A stretch of DNA of 64,000 nt, taken from Amblyornis subalaris. Lineage: Eukaryota > Chordata > Aves > Passeriformes > Ptilonorhynchidae. The notes beneath the pieces were generated by a model. The model was not told the DNA's origin, searched no databases, and was given only the letters and a program-made list of their open reading frames with translations. Location of the stretch: NCBI GenBank assembly GCA_018881555.1, contig JACAXG010000067.1, forward strand, positions 3,443,635-3,507,634, given 5' to 3'. Below, piece by piece: positions 25,096-36,517 of this stretch (position 1 is its first letter; each line of letters starts with the position of its first letter). The position numbers and the translations under genes were made by a program.

Positions 25096-28000
25096 ATCAT
25101 AATAAAAAAGTTGAGATCTTTTTAGTCTGAGAGAAGGCATGAAAGACAAAGTAATGGATCATACACGGTTTTCCAAAGAAAATGTGATTTAATTCCCCTT
25201 TCCCTTATCTGCCCACCAATGTCTTAAACTCTGTTCTGGATGAATGATATTACAGTTAATGTCAGTGATTTTAGAGCTGTTAACAGGCATGAAGACTACA
25301 GCTACTTTCAACTCATACTGTTTGATGTCCATTAGCACACTTTATCATCAGACTGTACCTAACAGAAGGTGAAAAATAAATCTCTTTCAGTAATTCCTCN
25401 TAATTTTGGCCCTTATGGAAATAAGAATGCATCTCCCAGGTGAAGCAGTGCATCCATTTTCCCATGCATCCTGTTAAACATGGTATTAATTCTCAGATGG
25501 TCTAAATACTGCACTACTTCAACTTAAATGCAATTATTTGCAGGTACNCTTGGCAAGTAAGTGCTGCAGACTTTTCTGTTTATCTGACTACATGTACGTA
25601 CTTCATCTTCAGCCTCTCGTATTAAAATACAATCTAACAATATATTTCCATCTCTCAAACTGACATTTCATTCATTTTCATAGACATCTAAGCATATATT
25701 AAGTGCTAACTTTGTGCGTAGTGAATAGGATTTTTCAGTTTCTCAGCAAGTTTTTTGATTTGTAGCTTCCTCTATTAGAGCATGTAGTGCCATGGGGGGC
25801 TGCATTGCTGCAACGTCTTTAATTGTGAAGCACTCTTCATATGATGTGATCTCTGCTGGTAGTACACAATACACAAAACCTGTTAACCCCTGGTCTTGGA
25901 TCAAAACTTGCATTTCTGCCAACAAGTACAGGTCATATTTTTAAATAAGTCAGGATTGAAATGACATGGGTATAGATTAGGATCTCAGGACTCAAAAATG
26001 GAGGAAGAAAGACTCCTAGAAATGTACTTACCCAGACCTCAAGGAAAAGAGCCACAACATTTGTGCAAGGTCCTTTGCAAGCAGCAGGGTGGAAAAATGA
26101 GGTGTGGACAGAGGGAGATGCAGGGAGATGCACCAGGCCAGAGGCCAGACTGTCCTGTGGGGACAGCGGGCCTGAAACCCCTGTGCTGGAGCTCTCTACT
26201 TGGGCATGGACAGCTGCTCTGGCCTGGCACACACAGGGTGGTGTCACACCTTGTCCAAAAGAAGGGTCTGCAGAGGTTACCAGTTGTGGCTGCTGAGATG
26301 GCCCCAACTGTGGGTCAGGTGACACCCGAGCAGCTCAGCTTAGCACTTGTGCCTTCCCTTGGCCATGCAAAAAGCTCTGGAAGTGCCCTGTTAACAGTTT
26401 CTGTTAGAAAGAACAAATTTCCTGACAGGAATAAATATTAGAAGGGATTAGGTGTCTCCTTGTATCATTCTCACTTTACCACCATACATGTTCCCAGACT
26501 GGAAGTGAAGGTTTGTGCAGACATTAAGTGCTTTTCGTGTGGAGGTGTACTGGCCACACTCTGATGGTGTCCTCTTGGCTGGCAGGAACAATTGAAGCCC
26601 CCAGTTTGTTGGGCAGTAAAGGTGTGACTCCATGTTAGGAATCTGCTGTGGACCCAGCAAGACTAAAGCCTTTTCAGAAAATGACATATTTGTGGAAAGG
26701 CTTGAAAGTAAGCCAGGTGCACTCCATGTGAGGCACTAAATGGAGGGTCAGAGGCAGAAGCTGGGCACAGAGTGGAACAGGGACTTCTGTCCCCCTCTGT
26801 CTCATCATTGCTCCACTGGGAATTGCGTAGTCCAGCCAACACTGTGGGTTTTAGTGTAAAAGCTGGCTCAGCAAGAAAAGTGATATTTGAGAATCTAGGA
26901 TTTTCAGCTGTAATAGATCTTATATAAAAACTTACTTTAAAAGCCTTCCTCTGATATATCCCTGACATTGTCTATTTTAAAACTCTAAATTAGTGTTTCT
27001 AAAATTCAATAGCAATGTTTTGGCAAAGATACAATGTAAGAATGACAATTTTCCAAAGCTGACCTTATGCCATATGCCCATTAAATTAAAGTGTTGTGCT
27101 CTATGAAGGATCACTTTAGTACCTACTATACCCATGAAGTTGAGGGAAGAAAAAATAAAATAAATCTCAGAATTCAATCTCAGTATTTAATTGAAATATA
27201 GCACATTTTTGCGTATGTTTACTATCAGTCTTTGAAAGGTTATTCAAAGTTTGTTTCTGTAACAAATCAAGAATGAAAATACTTTCTGTTATATTGTGGA
27301 TCAGAAATTCATTGACTTAATTATAAGCTTGTTATGAAACCGTCCTTCTGTGAGAGACATCAGCATGGATTTTCTAGAAGTGGACAGCCACAGACAATAA
27401 AGAAAAAAGAGATGAGATGTTTCATCCCGAGACTTTCAAAGATAGCATGCAGAATAAATGGTCAAAATATTCTGGCACATTCACAAAATTTTAAAGGAAA
27501 ATCTACTAATTTTTTAAAAAAAGTCATGAATTGATACATAGTTTATCTTCCCCTACATTTTCAAAGTAATCTCAAAAGAAAAATAAGTTAGACATTAACC
27601 ATAAACTAAATCTGTTCTTTTAAAGATAAAATAAATATTGTAAGAGCTTCAGCACCTGTGTACCTCTCCTGTTTGACCACTGGCTTTTATGACATACTCT
27701 ACAAAGAACTTTTGAGCACCTATATTTTCAAGAACAGGAAAAATATTTAAGTGATGTAAAGATCCATAAATATATAGCCAGCATAGTCTACCACTAAACA
27801 CACATATTTCTACTTAGTTCACCTAAAAGGTAGCCTTTCCTCATTCATCCAAGGAAATTTGCAGCACCGTTTTTTCTTCTATTGAGATCAATAAGAAATA
27901 TGAATTAAAACTAGCATATGCATGGCTGGAAGTTCTGGGTGAAATATCTTGAAATGGGCATTTTTTTCTGTCCCTGTCATTTTGATTTTATTATAAGAAT

Positions 28001-28132
28001 TGTAATAAACCTATCTAACCTTAAACAAGCCCTAAATAAAGTATTAACATTTTCTTCTTGTGTGCTCCTTCACTGGATTGACCTACAGCTCTCCATAGGT
28101 AAGGCAATTGATCAGAAAGTCTTCCTTCTAAC
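25096..28132. other. Mostly AT-rich unique DNA with a GC-rich island
   Basis: The GC content rises over about 26045-26400. Open frames exist on both strands there (147 codons plus at 25998-26441, 130 codons minus at 25933-26325). Neither shows a family motif, and the rest of the stretch is featureless. It could be an old repeat, a lineage-specific exon or simply GC-rich DNA. Confidence 0.45.
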
Positions 28133-28300
28133 ATCATAGGACCATAAAATCATTTCGATTGGAAAAGTCTCCAAGATGATCAAGTCCAAACTTTGATGAA
28201 AAACCACTTTGATGTCAACTAAACCATAGCACTTTTTGCCACATCCAGTTGTTTCTTGAAAGCTTCCAGGGATGNTGACTCCACCACCTTTCTGGACAAC
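28133..28300 (-). mobile_element. CR1 LINE 3' end fragment, antisense
   Basis: This starts ATCATAGGACCATAAAATCA, a diverged reverse complement of the CR1 tail. It continues with TTGGAAAAGTCTCCAAGATG, ATCAAGTCCAA, CTAAACCATAGCAC and CTCCAGGGATG-N-TGACTCCACCACC. The text fits the antisense CR1 3' UTR. It breaks off near 28300, where the expected continuation stops matching. Confidence 0.8.
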
Positions 28301-31300
28301 ATGAAGACACAAGGAATGCCACCACGTCAAAGCCACAGCCTTTCACAGTCACCCTCTGTGGACAGGCATATTCCCTGAAGTGGAAGATGCAAAACTGTGT
28401 TCTGACATCCTTAGGGTGCAGGTTTCTCGGGCTCAGTTTGGTTCTTGGGTCAGCAAAACACACATACTTTAAAATCCTTCCATGTGTTTAAGGAACTTTG
28501 AACATATGCATGCAATCCTGCTGATGCTTTCCTGGTCTCCTGCAACACCAAGCAAAATGGGTCAGCACAAACCATCATAGGAAAGAACTGGGACAAGAGG
28601 TGTGCATGTGGATCCATCAGATGGACACAGTCCTCCTGGAAAGGAGCATAAACATCCACTATGGTGGATATCTTTTCAGAAGAAGCTCTCTTCTCATCCT
28701 GTCCTACATAAACATAATTAAAAGCAAAAAAAAACAAAACCCAAAGAGTAAGAGCATAAATACAAGTTGCTGCTCTCATTTCTGTTGGCAGGAAGAGAAA
28801 GAGTACTTAATTTCTTTTTTTTTTTTTTCCCTTTAGAAATCCTGATAGCTCACAGACTTGGAGAAGAAATGAAAACTAGTTTACTTGTGAAAGTAAAATA
28901 TCACAGGATAAAGCTGCAACTCTATTCCCACGGCAATGGGGATTCTAAGCAAGAACAGGTGGGACTCAACAAAAAAAATCATAATAGAAAGGTGTAGGAT
29001 ACATATGGCTTAAACTATAGCTCTTGGTAAAGACACAAAGGCTTTTAATGGCATTATATTGTCTGAAATCCTTGCAATACCTGGCAATAAATTTAAATCT
29101 CAGCAAATACATTAAGGATGATTGTGCAATAGGCAGAAAAATCAAACTGTTCCTTCTAGGCTCTTAATGAATAATGTGAAGTATGCAGTAGGACAGATAG
29201 TGNACTAATGGTCAATACTTTATGGAAGGCTGCATTGAGATGACAACTCTACTCCATAATGTGTGTATTACTGTTCAGAAGATTTTGGGGAAATACAAGG
29301 AGTCTCCAAAAAAACAGCCCTCAAACTTTATAGTAGGCCCAGGCAGATATTTCTAACTTCATTCCCAAACAGCTGTGATGCTCAATCAGTGTCTCGCAAA
29401 TGCAGAAATCAAAACAGGAAAAATAAAAGGAGGAAATCATTACATATATAGGGGAAAATGAAGGTTAAAATATAAGGAGTTGAGGGTTCAAATAGACTCA
29501 CATAATGAAATCACATGGGTGTTTTGCAAGTGAATGTTATGAATGATAATGAAGTTAGGGCAGCTATGCCTAAATATATCTGACTTATCAAAATAATATT
29601 TAAACTACTAAAGACAACATAATATTAACAATTCTATATAGTATAATAGAGGACACAACACATAATGTTATACACTATATGACTGTTAACATTTGTCTCT
29701 GTCTACTTTGAGTTACTTTTGTATATCTGAGCAGTGGTTTTTTTTAAACACATAATCTGAAATTTTACATTATCACATTCAAGAATGTTTTATGGAGATT
29801 TCTGCTCACCAACTAGGATTAGCTGCTGTCTGCCAGGGTGAGAATATTTCAAATTGCATTCATTCCTTCTGTAATTATTTTAAGTGACTTCTAATCAGGA
29901 TTTGTGGACCATGCCTATACTCTAATTTCTAATTATCANTTGAGGTTTGAAGGACTTTAAGTTGACTTAAGTAGCCCTGCTGTATGCAGCTCATGACTCA
30001 TTCATGCCAGCCCACCATTGCAGTGAGAGAAGAGAAACCAATCTCCCTTTTAAAAGAGAAATCACAAAAATACAACACTATCAAAATGGCAATATCTTGA
30101 AATCTGTATTATATTATGTGATGGTTTTGGAACAAGCCAAAACAACAAATGATTTCAACTAGACCTGCAAGTCAATGCATCTGATAGACAGAAGTTTTCA
30201 TTAATGAGAAAAGTTTTACTGATTAAGAAAAATCTCTTTAACCCAATTTCCAGTAGGCTGCCTGGCAGAACTAGTCTTAAATTAAAGCTCTCCAGGAGAT
30301 GCATGCTATTAATATTGAATTTGGAAGCCATGAGACTGTGAAAGTTGCATATTTTCCAAGGAAAATCTTAGGCCTTAGGTAAGTGTAGATGGAAGATGAC
30401 TGCTTTTTAGACGTATTCCCCTCTAATTTCCCGCGCAGGAAGCCAGAGTGTGTCAGACGTGCCAGCAGGTGCGGTGCAGGGAGGGACGGTCTGAGGGAAG
30501 GCGGGAGGAGGGCACAGCCTTGCCTCCAGAGAACCTCCATGGCTGCTGACAGCCCAGAGATCCCAGGCCCCTTGCCCAGACACTCCAGGACCACTCTCTC
30601 AGTGCTGGCAGAGGTATCTTGCCTGTCTAGGCAGAGCATGAACACNGCACTTTTCCCACCAGTCTGAAAATCAGAGTATTCAAGATGTTTAAAAGTAACC
30701 CAAATTTCTTTTAAAGGAACATTTTGTACGCAAGTCAGCTAATAAATTTCCAAAGTGTTTTTACTTTTTCCATGCTCCAAATATACTTACGAAGTTACGC
30801 ATTTTCTCAGACAATGATTAATCCAGTGAGAAATTCTTGAGTTTGGGGGTAAGTGTGATAAAATCTGTGGACCTGACTCAAAGTCATTACAAAAATGGAG
30901 TGATCTTGAATTTTCTTTCACTTCATTATAGAACAAGCTGAATTAGAAAGTCCATATAAAGAAGACAGAATTGTTCCAGGACTTGTCTCCTTGCCTTGAG
31001 TGATTAATATGTAAAGTCAGATTAAAAACATTTTTTTTCTGGCAGGTGAAAACAGAGATACCAGGACCGAATTCATCTCCAGTGACAATTCATTAGGCTT
31101 AATACAATTACACTAGGACAGCTTTTAACATTGTTTCAAAAACAAGACGTAGCAGAAATCGCTCTGCTTTTCAATGAATAAATATTGAACAGGTACTTCT
31201 GTCTTCATTTACCTAGATTCCTTTAAAGGAAGTCATTTGAAAAGCTGTGAGACATTTTCTGTTTATTCTGACAAAGAAGGCTTTTATCCTCACCCACCTG

Positions 31301-32179
31301 TGTCTTCTAAGCTAGGAAATTAATCAGCTATGTTCTGCTAAAGATAAAGTAGTATGTTTTTAACTAATTATGCTGAACGATCCAGCAAAGTGTCTCTGAA
31401 TAGGAGAGTAAAGCACTATCCCATTCAGTATGGTAATGAACAGAAGCACCATTTACTGTCACTTGCTGCAGGAAGCCACTGGGATACCTCTGCTCTGCAG
31501 GGCATGAGATTGGGGATCAGGACACTGGGCTTATTTTTTGAATTCTTTGAAGAAACTCCTTTCATATCCTGATTGGATAAAACTGTCTGCTTGAGCTATT
31601 ACGAAGCTTGACTAATAAGAACCTCATTTTGATAACCCAATTTTCTTTGAGCAAGCACAAAGCATTTAAAAATGTGGTTTGGGTGCTTACCACAGCTCTG
31701 AAACTAAGAATTCTTGACTATCAGTGTGACTGTGAGTTATATATTTTCCCACTGGTTTGGCTCAGTTTTTTTTTGAGATGTTGGGAAGACAGAAGTTCTA
31801 ATAGTCTCAGCGAAATTCCTGTCCCAGTGTCTCAAATGGAGGCACACCACGGTAAGCAAAAAAAAACCCCATTATTCCCAACAGCACCCAGGGCAGAGGT
31901 TCTTTTCAACTGTAACAGAAAAACATCCTCACTCGTTTTATGCTCTCGTGTGGGGTGAACATGGGATTTTATAATCTTTTAAGNAAACAATTCAAATGTG
32001 CAAAGAAATCGATGGTGCCTGCAAGTCTCACTAGGTATAAGCAAGTCTCACCATCTAGACACTCTAATAATGCACTAAGAATTATGCAGTTTAAGTTTAT
32101 CTGCAGTGGGAAATTAGTAATGAAAAATTATAGCATAAAACTGTAAAACTAGAAAACTATAGTGAAACTATACCCCCAT
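28301..32179. other. AT-rich unique DNA; one CpG-rich exon-like block
   Basis: No transposon was recognised. A T run lies at about 28811-28829. The region 30389-30667 is unusually GC- and CpG-rich and is described as a candidate exon in its own entry. Confidence 0.5.
30439..30613 (+). other. Candidate exon (175 bp), unconfirmed
   Basis: The block is preceded by a pyrimidine-rich acceptor-like TCCCGCGCAG (ending 30438) and followed by a donor-like AGAG/GTATCT (GT at 30614-30615). It is open throughout in a plus-strand frame that runs from 30389 to about 30667. The DNA is GC- and CpG-rich, unlike the several kilobases on either side. The translated segment is Arg/Pro/Ser-rich with no domain I recognise. 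A minus-strand frame (30277-30645) is also open, so the frame alone is weak evidence. An old CpG-rich repeat is an equal alternative. Confidence 0.2.
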
Positions 32180-32246
32180 GGCAAGGCATTTGGAACTAGA
32201 TGATCTTTAACGTCCCTTCCAACCCAGGTCATTCCATGATTCTATA
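32180..32246 (+). mobile_element. CR1 LINE 3' end, short fragment
   Basis: The sequence GAACTAGATGATCTTTAACG then TCCCTTCCAACCCAGGTCAT then TCCATGATTCTATA is the sense-strand CR1 3' terminus. Only the last 65-70 bp remain, a very short 5'-truncated insertion. Confidence 0.87.
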
Positions 32247-34584
32247 GCATATTACAATTATACTCTCACTAGTCCACTTTCACTTTCTGGGGAATTCTCT
32301 TAATTGACAGATGGACATTTAGGTGGGTTATGGTCACAAAAAACAGTTGACACTCCTATCCATTCTTATCTGTTATGAAGCATAAAATATTACCTATAAA
32401 TTCCTCCTATTTTTACATATGAATGCAATTATTAGGAAAAGTCTCAAGAGATTATTGGAGCCTCTTATTTTAAATAGGCTCTTCTTCAATGGTATGAGTA
32501 GTCAGGGAAAGCACAGACCTGAGGACTGGATGAGAAGGGACTTCTGCTGTATCACTGCCTATCAGTCCATATTGGTGTCCATTTAATCCTTTTTCTTGTT
32601 TCACGGTGACCATTCACACAGATGGCTACCCACACATGTTGCAAAACAAAATAAAAATCTAATATGGCAAAGCAGAGGTAGTAAAGAGGGACTTTTTGTC
32701 CCTTTAATGAGTATTTTACATGTTTAAAATATGCCAGAAAAGTTGAAATGCCAGAATTCTCCTAGTGAAAATGCAGTTATACTGGTGTTCATACCAATAT
32801 AACATCATATTATGTCTGTGAAGCACAGCAAGAATGGTACAAAGAGCCAGCACATTTCTGCACTGACTTTCACACCATGATTAAGCACATATATATATAT
32901 ATCCTACCAGAATGGTTCTTGATAAATCTTACCAGACCTGAAAACTAAAGGGTGTCTAATACCAAAAGCATTGCTATGTTCATTTTTGTGGTGTTGTCGA
33001 GCTACAATAGGTCAAGTCAAGACTCCTAAGAATGAAATAGGGGATGAAAATTCAATAGACAATGTCTTTGTGTTTGTACCAACCTTTTTTGGCATAATTA
33101 GTTTTCTTATTGCCTCCACACCAGACCTAAATTTTTAAACCTATTTCTTTGCTAAGTAATGGATATTTTCCCCTCATTTTTGACAACTGGTCAAAACTGT
33201 GTTCTTATTTATATGCAGATGCTCCATTGCCCTGCTGGGAAAGAGAGGAAGGCAGCAAGCAAACTTATTTTCCTACTTAACTTCTAAAACTACTGATCAT
33301 TTTTGATGTTCATATCATTATAAAGCAATAAAAAGGTGACACTTAGAACTCAAAAAGTGAAATGAAATTTCAAACTGCTCCAAATCATGTTAGTTGTAGA
33401 AGATATGATTTTATTAGCAACTACATCAGGCCCAGAGAGTAAATTTTGATCCTTTTCAGTTCAGTCTGTAATTAGAAGCAGCAGTTTTCATTGTTGTTGC
33501 TGGTGGTGGTTTGTTTGCTTGTTTTCCTGTCTGCTCTCACTCAGCTGAACAATTCCCCTTAGTGGTCAGATGAACCTCTCTGAGGTTATACCATCCACCA
33601 ACTTACTGAAGCTGAGATACAGCAAGGTGAATTTAACTGCATAATATTCTGTTCTGTTTCTTCTCTCTTTCAGGGACACATCCCAGCTCAGAAGGACATT
33701 TTAATTCAATTAGGATTCTATAAAAGGAACCTTGTTTAGAGCCCTTCCAGCAGTGTTTCCTTATGAAAGAAAGCCGCACCCCAAAGATAACTGGTTGCCA
33801 TGAAAAAATCAAGTTCTTAAGAAAATTTCATATTTTTTTCAAAATTTTGTGTGTATGTGTGTATATGTCTCAGTTACTAATGTTCTTGCCAGGAAGTGGG
33901 GGGGAAAGACATAAATTATTCAATTTCTTATTCTGAATATGTATTCCCCTTTTCAGTTATTTGAAAGACAAATGTCCCATGATTTTTATAATCAGTTATT
34001 TTTTTTCCAAAGTTCTGCAAAATCTCCAGTCTGAATAAGATACTCTTTCCTACACCACTCTAGAAATTGTTTTTGAGGACCACTTTCTTTGATGTAAGAA
34101 TTTTAATATCTTTGTATACCACTTACTAATCCTCGGTATTTGTATTTCACCACTGTACTCCTTATTGTCACAGTCAGACCCCCTTCAAGCACTGCCCAGT
34201 ACTTTTTCCTGCTCTTAAAATACACATCTACAGCATTAGTTAAACCTAAACTTCTCTTAAGACCTGCCTAATTGCAGTCGTAAGACTCCTATCATCATGA
34301 ACAACCCTGTCTTCTCAAGTTTTAACCAAGGTTTCTGAAAAAATTCAGGAAGTTAACTAGTCTAGAGAAACTTTCCCAATCATAAGGATGGTCTTATTAT
34401 ACACAGTCAGAAGGGATTGCCATCATCTGAATAATTGACCTAGGGAAAAGGCAATGCCCACATGTATCAACTGTCCTGTAGTGTTTTGGGGCTGTACATT
34501 CCAAAATCCAAATCATGAACTTTGCCTTGATTATATAATTAAACATAAGAATTCATGTGTGTTCTCCGAGTCAGTAACATAAGC

Positions 34585-34585
<1 letters not shown>
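32247..34585. other. AT-rich unique DNA, no gene seen
   Basis: It contains a short (AT)7 at 32889-32902. No exon or transposon was recognised. Confidence 0.55.

Positions 34586-34614
<29 letters not shown>
34586..34614. repeat. (AC)n dinucleotide microsatellite
   Basis: This is 29 bp of uninterrupted AC, followed by an A run. Confidence 0.95.
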
Positions 34615-34619
<5 letters not shown>

Positions 34620-36455
34620 TTATGTGAAGACTACACCTGAAAAAATATGAGAGAAATGCAGCTATATTACAGAAAAGTAATACAGCTCCAGCTTTTCTGT
34701 ACAAGTCCTAGCACAGTTTTCCTTTCAGTGCCAAATCCTTCTGGGTGATGAGCAGCAGAAATGCAGTGAAACTCTTCCCCTCTAAGCATTTTCTATTGTC
34801 TACCTTGTTTCATTTCCCCCCACTCCAAATCTTAGAGGTCTGCATCAATATTCATCTGTATTTATTGATACAGGCTCTGTTAAATGTTTCCATTTATTTA
34901 ATTGGTTTGGTGTGTTTCAACACTGATTGACTCTAGTCCCAGCTTCCATTAATCTTCCTTGCTGACCATGACAAAGCTCTCATAAATTTGCTCCACACAC
35001 AAGTGGCAGATCATTTTTCAACTTCATTTCATTGTTACCTCGTGCAGGAGAAACTTCTTGTTCCCTNGACCAAGGGCGGCACTTGTTAAACAACAAGGCA
35101 CCATTTAAGCAAGTGACTGCTTCGGGTTTTGTTAGATCAGGTAGCCTCCAAAATAACTTGATACAGAGCAAAGTCTGAACCAGATTGCCAAACAGAATGC
35201 AGTTTTGAAACAATTGCAGAAGTGTTTTTCTCTCTTGCATAGATTTCTTTGTTATTAGCTGCAATACTAAAGCAAGTTTGCAGAGGGTTTATAGACATTT
35301 CTCTTCTAGATTGAAAACAAGAAGTGAGCTGTTCAAAGCCACACAATAGACAATTTTAAAAACAGTTCTCAGCCCATCAGTTGAATTCCCTGATAAACAT
35401 TATTTTGCAATAACATTATTAAATAGTGTTTTGAGGCCTGCAGAACTGAGTGGTATCATCCACGGTAAAGACATTTTCTGCTGGTCCATTCATAGGAAAC
35501 TGTTTCCTGTCCTCCCATCCAGTTTCAGGAAGCTGAAGTAAAAATAGCAGATATATGTATTCATCTACATGGCAGAGGAAAGTTTGGCGGTAAAGGCCAG
35601 ACAACTGTGTGCCTTGGGATGAAGGAACAATGAAATCCACAAGACAGCTTTAGGGGAAGAGTGTGGAGATGTTCTAGAATATAAAATTATATTATTGCTT
35701 CATTAGGTTCATCTCTGTAACACTGCTTTTGTAAAGACAAGCTTTATGCTGTTGTAAGGAGAGAGAACACAACAAGGATTATGTGGTTAGGTCAATTAGA
35801 CTCATGATCTGTCTTTAGCCAAGTAGTAGATACCTAGTCCTAATAAGCAGGGTATTTCTTCTTTAATAGAGGAAAGGACAAGAATAAATAATCTGTGTCT
35901 ATTAAATTAAAGTGGTCAAATTTCCAGCTCCAACTTTTCTTCTTGAGTGATAGAACATTCTTTCCTACACAATACCAAATACCTCTAGATATCATCTGCA
36001 GAAGGCATTGTGAAAGTCTTTAGCTGTCATTAGCTAAGCAGGGTTGAAGAATAAAGTTTGAATGCTTCAATAAAGCTACAAGCATCTGAAAGCAGCATCA
36101 GAATGATAAGCGTTTTGCAAAACGGAACTGGAGTAGGCATTACACACATTGCTGCAGTTTGGAAATACATTATTTCTAGAACAGGTAATCAGGGAAGTCA
36201 TGTCAAATTTCACAATGCCAGTAGAAATTATTTTTGCCAAGATTATCCCTTGCTACTTATCCTGTTCATACAGCAATGCTCTTTTCCTTCAGGCATCTCC
36301 AGGCACATCAGGAGGACTGAGAGTGGTCCATGTGCCAGCAGTCCTGCCAACTGGACCAAAATCTGAGTGTGCTGAGTTTACAGAGGAAAAAGGGTTCCAC
36401 ACACATGCTACAGAGAGACTACAACTGCAGAGATGTTGCATCTGAAGATGGAGAG
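34615..36455. other. AT-rich unique DNA, no gene seen
   Basis: No recognisable element was found. Open frames are up to about 100 codons, without motifs. Confidence 0.55.
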
Positions 36456-36517
36456 AGAGGGAAGGGAAGGGAAGGGAAGGGAAGGGAAGAGAAGGGAAGG
36501 GAAGGGAAGGGAAGGGG
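36456..36517. repeat. (GGGAA)n pentanucleotide microsatellite
   Basis: About 12 purine-only GGGAA units contain one GGGAAGAGAA interruption near 36487. The strand is all purine, so it makes a mirror-symmetric homopurine tract. Confidence 0.93.

Noticed and set aside
24891..25130. Open frame ending in long Tyr and Thr runs
   Set aside because: The runs are a translation of the TAC microsatellite.
35785..35825. GGTTAGGTCAATTAGACTCA resembling the CR1 3' UTR
   Set aside because: Too short, and the expected tail does not follow.
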